Source: Darksidea phi | Taxonomy: Eukaryota > Ascomycota > Dothideomycetes > Pleosporales > Lentitheciaceae | Length of the DNA stretch: 64,000 nt | Direction: 5' to 3' | NCBI GenBank assembly: GCA_030770425.1 | Contig: JASJFT010000178.1 | Location: forward strand, 32,652-96,651 | Shown: piece by piece, positions 23,144-33,396 of the stretch | How positions within the stretch are numbered: the first letter of the stretch is position 1 | Layout of the letters: every line of letters starts with the position of its first letter | The notes under the pieces: model-generated | What the model was told of the DNA's origin: nothing | The model's input: the letters and a program-made list of their open reading frames with translations, nothing else | The model's database searches: none | Translations under genes and position numbers: made by a program

Positions 23144-26100
23144 ATGACAGCCCACCAGCGACTGCTTGACTGGCTGGACGACCTGTGCGCCCGCTTCATC
23201 ATCAACGCCCCGCACGAAGAGCTTCAGTCCGTCGAGCGCATTTGCTTCCAAATTGAAGAGGCGCAATGGTTCTACGAAGACTTTATCCGTCCGCTGGACC
23301 CCAGCCTGCCCTCCATGAACCTGCGCGTCTTCGCCCAGCGCATGTTCGCGCACTGCCCGCTCTTTGCCAACTTCTCCGCACAGCACGTCGAAGAGGCGTA
23401 CGAGACCTTTATACAATACAAGACCCGCGTACCGGTCCGTGGCGCCATCATGCTGAATCAGGAAATGACACATGCGGTACTGGTCAAGGGGTGGAAGAAG
23501 GGTGCCAAATGGAGCTTCCCAAGAGGCAAGATAAACAAGGAGGAAAAAGACCTCGACTGCGCCATACGAGAAGTCTACGAGGAGACAGGCTTCGACTTGA
23601 AAGAGTCAGGCTTGGTACCGCCGGAAGACAAGGCTAAGAGCATATCGGTCAACATGCACCAGCAGAATGTCATGCTGTTCATCTTCCGAGGTGTGCCAAT
23701 GGACACGTACTTTGAGCCGCGCACACGCAAGGAAATCTCCAAAATCGACTGGTACAAACTCGGCGACCTCCCACACCTGAAACAGAAGAACAAAACCCAA
23801 CAGGGCAACGGCCAGGATCTTGTCAAGGACAGTAGTTTCTACATGGTTGGGCCCTTTATCGGCCAGCTCAAGGGGTGGATAAAGCAGCAGAAGAGGCTCG
23901 ATAGGAACAAGGCAGCTGCTGGCCAGCATCTGGCACCACCTGTGGCCGCTGGCACGACGGACACTGAGGAGTTGGAGGTCGATCTGGGCGAGACTACCGC
24001 TGATGAGTCGGGTCTACCGGAGAGTACGTCAAACGACGGAAATTTTGCTCAGTTGGTCGCACAACTAGGAAGAAGTCACCGCACCAGTGACGCATTGCCC
24101 GAAGTATCGACACAGTCGCAAGCAGGAGAAATCGTCGATCCAGCGGCGGAACTTAAGCGACTACTCAGTGTGGGTGCTGGGTTCCCATCTCATGGCGGTC
24201 CAGCCGATGCGCCTACACCTGCAAACCCACCGCTCACAATGCTTCCGGGCGAAAACCCACCTGCTCCACCACCTAACCCGCTGCCTAGGACCCCCTTTGA
24301 GCAACTTCTACCCACTCCCCAGCAGCCCCAGAGTCCACACGGTCAACATCATCCCCGTCCGCCTCATCGTGGTCATATGGCCCCGCCGCCTCAATTTCCA
24401 TACCATCCCTCACAAGGATTGCCCTACGGTGGACCCCAATACCCTCCTGTTCCTCTGCAGCAGCACAATGGTTTTCCAGGGCCGATGCTACACCAGTTCG
24501 CTCCTCCGCCGCCTCGTCATATGGATCCGAACTTTCCTACGCATTCGTCGAACATGCAGCAGCCCTTTAATGAGCAACCATCTCTGCCAATGGAGCAGAC
24601 GGGCAATCCGCTGTTTGCGCATGCACCACAAAATCATGGACCACATGGCCCCCCAGCGTCGAAGCTCCCCCCACCGAAGCTTACAGCGCATACGTTAGGC
24701 CTGCTGAATGCTTTCAAGCTGAACGAGAAGCCCGCCATCTCGTCTCCGCAAGGGCCTTCACAACCCGAGCAAATTTTTCAGACCACGCCAAAGATACAGC
24801 AACCATCTACTCTGCAGCGGGCCTTCGAATCGTACGCTTCACCACCAGCGCTACAGAGTGCCCACCCATATACGCCGAGCCCACCTGCTTTTCAGTCGCC
24901 TCCACCAAAGGCGAATTTCCAACCCGTGCAGCCAAAACCTAGGAATGCGCATCAAGATTCGCTATTGAACCTCTTCAGATCTCCTTCAACGGCAGCAGCC
25001 ACTCCTCCACCGCAGAAGACACCGGACCAGCCAGCCGAACTTTCCGCTTATCCATCAACTCCTGGCTATGCTCGAACCAATGCAATGTCGAATGCAGGAC
25101 CACCAGTGCCGAACTTCGACACGAAGCAAGCAGATCTCCTACGTTCATTCCAAACGTACAGCTTGCAGCGAAAACAGCAGAAACCGGATCTGCAGCCGAA
25201 TAAGCCAGGACAAACGTCGGCTACGGTCCGGGGGCCTGTCAATGCGCCAGATTTCGAAACGGTGAAGAAAAATGCTCAACATCCGCTAAATGGGCATTCC
25301 CGTGGACCGTCCCCCGCGCTGCCTAAGCAAGAGCAGAAGGTGTTCATCCCGCAGCAGATTCTCAAGCGCGAGAACACGCCATCGATAATCAACAGTCCCA
25401 CGGTGGAAATGGGTGCAAGTGCAACTTCAAGCCCTCTTACGGTCGTGCCTCCAGCGGGAACATTCAAGCCACAGATTCTCAAACGGCCTCAAAAGAGTGG
25501 CCCTGCGTCTCCCATTTCTGGCCCGGCTGCACATTCGCAGGGATTGTTGGATTTATTCAAGAGCCCGAGTCCGGCACCTGTGCAAACTACCGCTCCTGTA
25601 CCAGCTTCCACTCGGCCTGCACATTCACAGGGGTTATTAGATCTCTTCAAGGATCAGACCTCTCCACAGCCTATGCCTGTACCTGCGTCGAATGTTCAAG
25701 CACCCACTTCTGATTCAACTGTGCACTCGCAGGGTCTGTTGAATCTCTTCAAAGACCCGACTCCTTCGCGAGCGCCACCCGCAGCAGCACCTGCTCCGCT
25801 TTCGCAACTCCCGGCGCGAACTAACGACCAAAAGAACGCCCTCCTTTCCCTCTTTGGCAAACCGTCTTCTGGCACCAGCTCCCCAGTCCTCCCCACCAAA
25901 TCTCCACTCGGGCCTCCATCCGCCCCTAAATCCCCACTCGCGACATCTCCCATCCCGCCTTCTCGCTCGCCGCAACCACCGACGCCCAAGAATCTGATGT
26001 CAGGGATCATCAGTCCTGTTAGCCCCTTGCCTGATAAGGGGAGTCAGGCGGGAAGTCCGGCGCATCTCACATCGAGGAGCAGAATATCAAGCTTAGGAGA

Positions 26101-26356
26101 AGGGATGCCGCCCAATATTGTCATCCCTAGGAGTGAGCCAGCAGCCAATTCAACTATGAGTATCCCACACAAAAATGGTACTGGTGCGGGTGCAGAGGAA
26201 GAGTATACGAGTTCGGGGTCGGCCGGTTTGGGTGAGCTTGGGACAATGGATAATAAGGGTAAAGGAAAGGCGGGCATAGAAAATAGTGGGAAGACTCCGG
26301 TCGACAAAACTTTTCTGCTAGGTTTCTTAAATGACGTAGCGAGGAAGGGGCGTTGA
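23144..26356 (+). CDS. DCP2: mRNA-decapping enzyme subunit 2
   Basis: A single exon of 1070 residues. The N-terminal alpha-helical regulatory domain (about 1-95; RLLDWLDDLCARFIINAP, WFYEDFIRPLDPSLP) binds Dcp1. The Nudix domain follows (about 96-240), with KWSFPRGKINKEEKDLDCA then IREVYEETGFDL; the Nudix box spans about 128-150 and the catalytic glutamates are intact. Box B is near MVGPFIGQLKGWIKQQ. It removes the m7G cap in P-bodies and so starts 5'-3' decay. The remaining 800 residues are disordered and Pro/Gln-rich. They carry repeated LLxLF-type leucine motifs, known in yeast Dcp2 tails as helical leucine-rich motifs that bind Edc3 or Pat1. The start sits in a good context and matches the family N-terminus. 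Confidence 0.96.
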   Translation: MTAHQRLLDWLDDLCARFIINAPHEELQSVERICFQIEEAQWFYEDFIRPLDPSLPSMNLRVFAQRMFAHCPLFANFSAQHVEEAYETFIQYKTRVPVRGAIMLNQEMTHAVLVKGWKKGAKWSFPRGKINKEEKDLDCAIREVYEETGFDLKESGLVPPEDKAKSISVNMHQQNVMLFIFRGVPMDTYFEPRTRKEISKIDWYKLGDLPHLKQKNKTQQGNGQDLVKDSSFYMVGPFIGQLKGWIKQQKRLDRNKAAAGQHLAPPVAAGTTDTEELEVDLGETTADESGLPESTSNDGNFAQLVAQLGRSHRTSDALPEVSTQSQAGEIVDPAAELKRLLSVGAGFPSHGGPADAPTPANPPLTMLPGENPPAPPPNPLPRTPFEQLLPTPQQPQSPHGQHHPRPPHRGHMAPPPQFPYHPSQGLPYGGPQYPPVPLQQHNGFPGPMLHQFAPPPPRHMDPNFPTHSSNMQQPFNEQPSLPMEQTGNPLFAHAPQNHGPHGPPASKLPPPKLTAHTLGLLNAFKLNEKPAISSPQGPSQPEQIFQTTPKIQQPSTLQRAFESYASPPALQSAHPYTPSPPAFQSPPPKANFQPVQPKPRNAHQDSLLNLFRSPSTAAATPPPQKTPDQPAELSAYPSTPGYARTNAMSNAGPPVPNFDTKQADLLRSFQTYSLQRKQQKPDLQPNKPGQTSATVRGPVNAPDFETVKKNAQHPLNGHSRGPSPALPKQEQKVFIPQQILKRENTPSIINSPTVEMGASATSSPLTVVPPAGTFKPQILKRPQKSGPASPISGPAAHSQGLLDLFKSPSPAPVQTTAPVPASTRPAHSQGLLDLFKDQTSPQPMPVPASNVQAPTSDSTVHSQGLLNLFKDPTPSRAPPAAAPAPLSQLPARTNDQKNALLSLFGKPSSGTSSPVLPTKSPLGPPSAPKSPLATSPIPPSRSPQPPTPKNLMSGIISPVSPLPDKGSQAGSPAHLTSRSRISSLGEGMPPNIVIPRSEPAANSTMSIPHKNGTGAGAEEEYTSSGSAGLGELGTMDNKGKGKAGIENSGKTPVDKTFLLGFLNDVARKGR

Positions 26357-26856
26357 TGGCGGGTGAACATCCTTAATTGCGTTTTGCACTGAGCGTTCAG
26401 CGGGTTCGATGTATAAGTAGACGGCCTTCTTCAAGCTTTTGGATCTTGTCTGCTTTGCGACATGGCATTTGCGGGTTCTTTGTACGTCTATAGCCTTATT
26501 GGCTGGGATGGATAGCATTTGCGATAGTTTACGATGAGAAGTGCTTTGGCTTGTGTTTTGTGTCTTTATGTAGTTATGCGAAGGAGAAGGGAGGGGTGAA
26601 TATAAATGAATGCAAGTTCATCGGCAAAATTGACTCTATGCTTGGCTTTGCTGTGGTTGAGTGTGAACGTACGGGTTAATGTTTAAAGGTATTAGAGGAT
26701 GGAATGGATGGGTCTGTACAGCTTTCGCAAACAGCAACAGCGGCCTCATCCCTCATCCCTTGTAAAGCAAAACAAACTAGACAACGGAACACAACACCTA
26801 CAACACTATCACCCCGACGCCTCCCTGGCCCTATCCCCCCACCCATCCTCCTTCCC
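26357..26856. other. Convergent 3' region
   Basis: DCP2 and the oxygenase gene end facing each other here. The interval should hold both 3'-UTRs and polyadenylation signals. The open frames across 26699-27142 are antisense shadows of the oxygenase. No separate gene is seen. Confidence 0.5.
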
Positions 26857-28029
26857 TCACCCACCGTTTCCACCTGCTTTACTCCCCCTCACCTTCCTCC
26901 TCTGCTCCTCACGCTCAGCAAACCCCGTATTAATATTGAAATGCGCTTTACGAATCTTCTCGTACAATTCGCCTGCTGTAGTGCCGAAGATGGGTTCCCG
27001 CCACGACCCGGTGATGGGCGTTTCGAGCGAAGAGGAGGTGATGGGAAGGGGTTCGTGGGCACGGAGGACGAAGACGATGGAGTGTCTGTATTGGTCCTTT
27101 TCCGCGTTGGGTAGGATGGTGTTGGACAGAGGTCTTCCATAGGAAACAACCCGATGCCCACCGGCAGGATACCTGAAATTAGAAAACCGCTCCAATTGAC
27201 GCCCTACCAGCATCGTAGCACAAGGTCTGTCGTAATGCCGCTCGATATCGAAGAAGCGATGGCCGCCCCATACTTCCAGCCCAGGAACGTCTCCAACGAC
27301 ACAGCTCAACAGACCTAGATCGGTATGCGGTTCCGCGACAATTTTCGAATCCCAGCCCTCGTAGCGGAAGATGCGCAACATGGTGCTCGTTTTATCGTCC
27401 TCGTTGGCGCCCATGGTGGCGCAGGGCCCGACGAATTGGCGAAGACCGGCGTCAGGGGAAGAGGGCAAACCAACGGATGTGGATATGCGACCTAGTGTAG
27501 AGGAGAGGTGGGCGCCCATGAGGTCCCAGTATGTCTTTGCGGGCTGCTTAAGGACGTCGGGGGTATATGCTAAGGTGCGGAGGGTGATGAATTCTTTTTC
27601 GCCAGGGATCTTGGACCAACCTTCTTCGCTGCCTAGGCGGTGTTTCCAGTGCTGCTTCTGGTCGTCTGGTTGGTTGAAGAATTGTTGTGCTGCGTGAAAG
27701 AGGGCTTGGGAGGCGGATTGGAGGGGATGTGGGCCTGGAATTATCTCTTCTGCCTCGGATGCATGGTTCAAGAGTAGTTTTGGATTTGTAGACTCCGGTT
27801 GTGGGAATGTGAGGGTTGTCCAACCTAGTTGGGAGAGTGTGGGTTGGTGTTGTGGGAGGACTAAGGGGAGAGGGGACGGGAGTAATGACGGTCTCGTGTC
27901 CTGCCCTGTTTCATCTCTAGCCTTTCCCTTTGAGGATCGTTTCGAGCGGAGTCTTGATATGAACTTTGAAATGGAGAAGTGACTTTGACTCGCATCTTCC
28001 GATTTGCTCAGAGGTAGCATGACGGCCAT
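26857..28029 (-). CDS. 2-oxoglutarate/Fe(II) oxygenase-family protein
   Basis: A single exon of 390 residues with an isopenicillin-N-synthase-like double-stranded beta-helix. The iron facial triad is visible: EPHTDLGLLS gives H235 and D237, and GGHRVVSYG gives H292. The 2OG-anchoring Arg lies in RHSIVFVLR (R315, with S317). Residues 1-45 are a basic, Ser-rich extension unlike the catalytic core. The family acts on small molecules or proteins; the substrate is unknown. A second Met at residue 4 is an alternative start. It is convergent with DCP2 and lies 247 bp downstream of CAF17 on the same strand. Confidence 0.87.
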   Translation of the reverse strand: MAVMLPLSKSEDASQSHFSISKFISRLRSKRSSKGKARDETGQDTRPSLLPSPLPLVLPQHQPTLSQLGWTTLTFPQPESTNPKLLLNHASEAEEIIPGPHPLQSASQALFHAAQQFFNQPDDQKQHWKHRLGSEEGWSKIPGEKEFITLRTLAYTPDVLKQPAKTYWDLMGAHLSSTLGRISTSVGLPSSPDAGLRQFVGPCATMGANEDDKTSTMLRIFRYEGWDSKIVAEPHTDLGLLSCVVGDVPGLEVWGGHRFFDIERHYDRPCATMLVGRQLERFSNFRYPAGGHRVVSYGRPLSNTILPNAEKDQYRHSIVFVLRAHEPLPITSSSLETPITGSWREPIFGTTAGELYEKIRKAHFNINTGFAEREEQRRKVRGSKAGGNGG

Positions 28030-28276
28030 AATGTGATGTTTTCCCAGAGATCTGTTCTTTAGGCTTGTGGACGGCTCCAGTAGGAGAATACGCTTGGTGG
28101 GATTGCTTGTATGATGAAGAATGGACGATTGAAGGGTGAAGTGTGAATTGAGGATGGTGGCTGAGGATTATCGATGACGTCACGTGCACTAAGCCACACT
28201 GCAGGCTGTGTTTACGTTGCTCTCGACCACCCATCCCAAACTGCCTCGAGACAGCCTCGTACTGGCTATCTGATGA

Positions 28277-29593
28277 TCACATCCTCGTCCTCGCCTTATC
28301 CCACACATCCCTCTCCCTCTTCCTAAAACCTTGCGACACAACCGCCTGAACCTTCACAACGTCCCCACTTTCTTTCTGAACCCCAAACTCAACGCCGGGT
28401 TTCCAGCTCCCACCCTCAGCGCTAACGCGTATACTAGTCATCATCTCCAGTCTGCACAGTGCGAGCCCTATATTGCTAATTGCGCCGATGAACTTGCCCG
28501 CTGCTCTGCCCTTTTTGATACTCCCATTCTCGTCAAGTTGCTTGATGTCTGCGCCAATCTCTGGTGTACGCTCAGACGGCCAATTTGGATCAATGTCGTT
28601 TGATGAATCTGAAGGTGGATCAGACGTGTAGAGTCGCACAGGCAGAATGCGCTTCCGTACCACGCCTGTATGTTTCGTTCGTATTGTGAGCTCTTGTCCG
28701 ACATAGCACCCCTTTCTGAAATCTATGCCCTGGCTGAGATCGATGTTGCATTCCATGGGCAACGCATTCTCTCTTTGTATCTCTAGTGGGCCTTCCGGTA
28801 TGCCGGCGAGGTAGCGACGCAGGTGGTATTGTCGTGTGTCTACGACCGGAGCGGACGCGTTGGCTGGAGCTTGGTTGCCCCGGAAGAGACATCGTGTGCC
28901 GAAGTCTGTAGATGCAAAGCCGCGAGGATCCGGTATGGAGGCAATGAGCTGTTCGCTATGTAGTTGCTCCAGTTGCACACCCCACGCAGCCCATACACTC
29001 ATCTCATTTTCCTCCACCACAGCGATCTTTATCTTACTCCTCAGCTTGTGCCTTGTCAAATGCTTGACCATCGCCTCCACCTCCCCTCCGTCTACTTCAA
29101 TATAGCACGCCCAGCCCCCCTCCCTCGCCACCAACTCGGGGTAAACCCAGACGAACACATCCCACAGCACTCTCCCCCTTGCATCGAGAAACGCTGCATA
29201 GAACGGTGATCGCCTCTCCAGATCCACGTTGTTTGTGATCAGCCCCTGCAGGAATTTGGCGGTATCGGGGCCGGAGAGTGAGATGAGGCGGCGGGACGGT
29301 AGCGGCGCGAGACCTGAATTCGCGGGTTCGGACGGTGGGGTTTCGGTGCTGTAGAGGCGGTGCGAAGGCGAAATATCGATTGCTCGCGCAGAGAATCGAG
29401 GAGCTGCAGATTGTGCGCCACGAATGGAATGTGTTTGGGTCAACGGCGTCGCTGAAGCTCGGTTTAAGAACGAGGCATTTTGTCGGAACCGTGACGCGAT
29501 ACTGGGCGTGCCGGGCCTTCGTGACCGACTTAAGCAAGCTTTACATATAAATCTTCCTCTGTGTAAGGATTGGGAGCCCATGAATGGAGCCAT
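28277..29593 (-). CDS. IBA57: Mitochondrial Fe-S cluster assembly factor CAF17/IBA57
   Basis: A single exon of 438 residues. The N-terminal 75 residues are rich in Arg/Ser with few acids, as expected for mitochondrial import. The core shows LISLSGPDTAKFLQGLITNN, YAAFLDARGRVLWDVFVW, and the invariant GCVT-fold motif DFRKGCYVGQELTIRTKHTG with the conserved Cys. The C-terminal aminomethyltransferase-like domain ends in AVVSQGFRKRERDVWD. IBA57 works with ISCA1/2 proteins in maturing mitochondrial [4Fe-4S] enzymes. The first Met of the frame is used; Met5 would serve equally well. Confidence 0.94.
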   Translation of the reverse strand: MAPFMGSQSLHRGRFICKACLSRSRRPGTPSIASRFRQNASFLNRASATPLTQTHSIRGAQSAAPRFSARAIDISPSHRLYSTETPPSEPANSGLAPLPSRRLISLSGPDTAKFLQGLITNNVDLERRSPFYAAFLDARGRVLWDVFVWVYPELVAREGGWACYIEVDGGEVEAMVKHLTRHKLRSKIKIAVVEENEMSVWAAWGVQLEQLHSEQLIASIPDPRGFASTDFGTRCLFRGNQAPANASAPVVDTRQYHLRRYLAGIPEGPLEIQRENALPMECNIDLSQGIDFRKGCYVGQELTIRTKHTGVVRKRILPVRLYTSDPPSDSSNDIDPNWPSERTPEIGADIKQLDENGSIKKGRAAGKFIGAISNIGLALCRLEMMTSIRVSAEGGSWKPGVEFGVQKESGDVVKVQAVVSQGFRKRERDVWDKARTRM

Positions 29594-29927
29594 AATGCGT
29601 AATTGTGAAGGTTGAGAAGGTTGTTGCGGGACATGACCGAGCTGCTTGAAGCTCCACTTCGGATTTTGCGGAGTTTAGAGGCTTGGCATACACAACTACG
29701 AAAGGCGAATCAGTCCATGAGAAGTCGCACAAGTTTGTGTCATCAAACACTTTATAGAAAAAGATCTCTGCCAGGAATCGAGCAGGTAGTAAAGTAAGGT
29801 TGCATCTGGCAAGAAGGGTTCAGGGGCAGTTAGGAACGACACCAAATTGAGCACTTTGCCCCATCATTGAAGTGAGTAGATATACTATGAACACTTGCAC
29901 TTAGCGGCAATAGTTACTTTCTGCGAT

Positions 29928-30290
29928 TCATACTTCTAGTTCCCTGAGCTTCTCTAACCACATCTTTTCCTTTCGGTATTCGCCCTGCTTGTCATTTCCA
30001 GCGCGGTTAGCGGTCGCCGCGTAGTCCATGCTCCACGAGGAGACGTTGCAGCCCGCAGGCAGAGTGGAGAGTGGAGCGGACGACGGAGCAGATGTAGCAC
30101 CATTGCTGGTGTTCTGACCGCAGTCGTCGGCTGTAGTACGCCCACACACTGTAACTTTGGTTTCGGTAGCAAAGGCGTTGCTGATGTCAACGCCCTTAGG
30201 TGCTGTGGCGTCAAGGTGTTGAGCGGCTCGGTTATCCATGTGCATACGCATGGCAGCGACGTAGTCAGCGTTGTTAGGAACGGTGAGCCC
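29928..30290 (-). CDS. Unresolved hypothetical coding piece
   Basis: The minus-strand frame reads NNADYVAAMRMHMDNRAAQH, then GRTTADDCGQNTSNGATSAP, and ends EYRKEKMWLEKLRELEV. The composition looks coding, but there is no initiator in a good context upstream and no family that I recognise. A lariat-like CTGAC followed by CAG at about 30290 could be an intron acceptor, in which case it is the last exon of a larger gene. It may also be the 3' portion of the damaged gene just upstream. The rest of 29594-30328 shows nothing. Confidence 0.3.
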   Translation of the reverse strand, partial: GLTVPNNADYVAAMRMHMDNRAAQHLDATAPKGVDISNAFATETKVTVCGRTTADDCGQNTSNGATSAPSSAPLSTLPAGCNVSSWSMDYAATANRAGNDKQGEYRKEKMWLEKLRELEV

Positions 30291-30328
30291 TGACTCCGGT
30301 CAGCCCCGTAGTCTTCGAGAGAAATTCG

Positions 30329-30818
30329 TCACTTGCGGGTGTTGTCCTTTGTGAGAGACATGATCTTCTGGTTGAGCGTCAAGCTACCCAGGTGCAGTGG
30401 CTCTCCATTTTCTAATCGAATACTGCCATTTTCGCTTGGTCAAGTCGCTCATACATGAACAAGCATCCACTCCAGTTCCCCTTCATCCAGCGCCGATGTT
30501 TCCTGGACAGCGGGCAGCCAAGCTGCATCGCTAGTAGACCCAACAGGAAAACACAGTAGCGCCGTGAATCGAGTAGCCACTTGTCAGCTTTGGTCTGCTT
30601 GATATCGATAGGCCTGTATTTCCTGAGCATATTGAAGTACTTGGTAAATACCCTGTTGAGAGCGCCGCCACCGTTGAGGCATTGCCTCACCATGCCAGGA
30701 TTGCCCGGATTGACCAGCGAATCTTGAAAGTGTCGACGCCATTTCCGTGGGATAGATCGGCGACAACATCGAGGTCGTGGTCTGATTCGAAGCGGCGTAA
30801 GCCCCAGGCTCCGATCAT
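30329..30818 (-). pseudogene. Frameshifted member of an uncharacterised DUF4259-like fungal family
   Basis: It starts MIGAWGLRRFESDHDLDVVA, the typical opening of small fungal proteins in this group. After DLSHGNGVDTF the coherent text moves one frame, to DSLVNPGNPGMVRQCLNGGG and YCVFLLGLLAMQLGCPLS, then YERLDQAK. It moves frame again to ENGEPLHLGSLTLNQKIM and stops at 30329. No GT-AG introns explain the two shifts. It is either a young pseudogene or carries two single-base sequencing errors. Function is unknown for the family. Confidence 0.5.
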
Positions 30819-31300
30819 GTCACCAGGACCAACGTGGATTGGGACATTGGAGTCCAGGGTAGACGTTAGTGGAGCGGGGGGAGCGGAGGAGAGTAGATTT
30901 GCAAGCGGCCGACGTGTATAAACGAGGGATATGCTGGAATGAGCGCGCAGTCTTAATTCAATAAAGAGCGCGCCTTGTGAAAGAAGCAGGTACGCGGTGT
31001 CATGTGAGCTACCAACTATGAAGGCGCACCAGAATAGGAACTCACCAGTACGCCAATAGACACGCTGTTGAACAGCAAGAAACCCCAGCAACCAGCAAAG
31101 GATCGGAAGGCAGAAATATAAGTCGAAGAACGCCCAAAATGCCCGCCTGCACATGTATGAGAATATACACTCGCAGTCTACACGATACACGAATACAGAT
31201 GTCCAACGCCGCCGCTAATGTCTTCAGCGTAGCCCACTCAACCCAGCTAATACCCCCTTGCTAATGCATGATTTACCTCTTCCTACATCATTTCCAATTT

Positions 31301-33107
31301 TCAATCGTCTTTCCGCATTGCTGTTAATCTTTGCCTCTCATCGTCCGCCGGGCTCGAAGGTTCAACCTCATCATCACTCCACTTATCGTCTTCTTCACCC
31401 ACGGCGAAGATGGTATCGCCATCCAGGCTCTCTCTAGGCGGAATGATAGGCTTCTGTGGCTTGGGTGCTGGCAAAGGCGAGACATCACGACTAGGGCTGC
31501 GATCGTGTCGTGGCGCGGGATCGTAGGCGCGCTCCCCTTCCTCTTCATCAAGGGAATCACGCAGAGAATTTATCTCGAAACCCTCATCATCTTGCGCAAT
31601 CTACGGTGCTATTAGTAACCCTATGATCGACGTCTGGGGTGAGAAGACTTACCTCATCACTCATGGCGAATCGCCTGTTATTGGCCGTCGGTCTCCACAT
31701 GTATGCAACAAAGCAAACATCGGCAAGGTACACTAGATTCAGCCACCCATCCAAGACAAACCACCGTGTCTGCCAATGCGTAGGCGCAAACTCAGGGCTG
31801 GAGGCGCCGGCGAAGGTAAAGCTGTTAATGAAAAAGAAGCCAAAGATAACAATGATGCTCGTTAATATGCACCACCAGAGCTTCTTGTACATGCCGGCTT
31901 TGACGTGCTGCTTGCGCTCCATAAGGTCCTTCATGGTGAGGTTCAGCGAGTTCAGCGTCCAAATGTAGAAGGCGGTAAGGGTCGCAGAGAGAGGGAGAAT
32001 GACAAGCAGTACCAATGGACCCGCATCGTCTGGTTTGATGGTCAAAGAGGCGATCGCGTAGATGACTCCAAAGACAAAGTGAGCAACGGCGAGCCATCTG
32101 ACGATGGTCATCGTCTTGCCGAGAGTCGGCTTGACGACGCCGTATCCCATGCATACAATCAAGAGCAGGAAGAATGAAAAGGAGTTGCGGAAGGCGTTAA
32201 GGACAGCAACAATGATCATCAACGCCTTGGCGCCTAAGTTGTTGCCATGGCGGTTCTGGTAGTCGTAGAAGCCCCAGGTCATCAGCATTTCCAGGACCAG
32301 AAAGACGAGAATGGCCGTGATGTAGTTCTGGACCGCGAGGATATCTTGTCTGTGCTGAAAGTAGAGGAAGCCCCAGAAAATCGATACCACAAAGTATGCG
32401 ATGGTAATGCCGCCGTAGAAAGGTAGCTTCGCAATCTGCGCGGCTGGGAGCTCTCCGTACGCGTTCCGGAATGTCACGATAGCCTCGTACTCGACGTCCT
32501 TTGTGTATGCCGCCGTCGCCACGCAGTAGTATCCCGTCTTGAGCGCAATCATCTGCTGTCCGTCGGCCGCAATCGGGTATTTGATAATCTGGGGGTCGTT
32601 GAGTTTGATGGCCGTGGTACGGATGTTGTTCTTGGAGTCGGCGGCGGCGTTGTCGGCAAGGATCCATTCGCCTTTATCCGTCGAGTTGCAGAGGTTTGCA
32701 TTGATGGTGTCGTCGTTGCAGATGTATTCGCGCTGTCATCATGTCAGTTGGACCGGGTAGAAGTTGCGGGCGACGAACCTGATCTACGGGCTTATCCGAT
32801 GGCTTCCCGAGCAGCAGTGAATCTTTCCACTCCCAAATGACCACGCCAACTGTGGGGTCCTCTATGTCCTTGTTCCTGTCGTTCTTGATAAACTTTATGT
32901 TGATGAAAGGCTCGACCTTGCCGCCCCATGATTTCTTGCTGTACATGCCCGAGCATTTCTGCGCATCATCTTGCGACTTGGTGTGTCTGTCAGCTGTTGC
33001 TATTTCATTCGGAGGGGATGTAGAGCGCGTACCAGAGTCATATCGACGGCTGCTACCGCTGTGATTGTCGACAGCAGCAGCAAGCCGACGGTCCGCCATA
33101 GCTTCAT
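31301..33107 (-). CDS. PTM1-like seven-TM protein (lung 7-TM receptor / GOST family)
   Basis: Four exons (33107-33033, 32976-32779, 32732-31653, 31600-31301) give 550 residues. A signal peptide (MKLWRTVGLLLLSTITAVAA) leads to a luminal domain with KCSGMYSKKSWGGKVEPFI, as in PTM1. The seven hydrophobic helices begin with PFYGGITIAYFVVSIFWGFL and include MLMTWGFYDYQNRHG, SFFLLLIVCMGYGVVKPTLG, IIVIFGFFFINSFTF and WLNLVYLADVCFVAYMWRPT. The acidic, Ser/Pro-rich tail (about 100 residues) faces the cytosol. Relatives (PTM1, GPR107/108) reside in Golgi and endosomal membranes and affect trafficking. The first acceptor was chosen at 32977 because it alone joins the signal-peptide frame to the luminal domain. 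Confidence 0.9.
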
Positions 33108-33396
33108 GCTGCCTTACGTAGCCTCAAGGCCGGCTGGCGGCGCGCGCGCGAGTATTTAGTGGAGCTTCAGTTGAGCCGATGCGGTGCAGGTGCGGGTGCG
33201 ATAATAGATGATGTCGGTACAGTGTCAGCGCGTGTCCATCAGGCGTCGTCGCGGGAGTGAATGAAGCTCGCCCAGCGAATGCCGCGTCGTCAGTTGTCCA
33301 CATTTCCGCCTTACGCCACCCCTGTCCATTGTGGCGCAGTCATTCACAGGAAAATCATCGCCTCGCTTGCCAAACTCAACCTTGAACACCACAGCC
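33108..33396. promoter_or_regulatory. Divergent promoter, PTM1-like gene and NCS2
   Basis: The two start codons are 289 bp apart on opposite strands, so the interval must serve both genes. A run of alternating GC lies at about 33140-33150. No specific element is claimed. Confidence 0.5.

Noticed and set aside
26735..26770. Possible further copy of the dispersed repeat (similarity to the GGGATGAAATACC block)
   Set aside because: The match is too short and overlaps the convergent 3' region; likely chance.
26699..27142. Plus-strand frames of 136-147 codons after DCP2
   Set aside because: They overlap the 2OG-oxygenase coding region in antisense and have no family.
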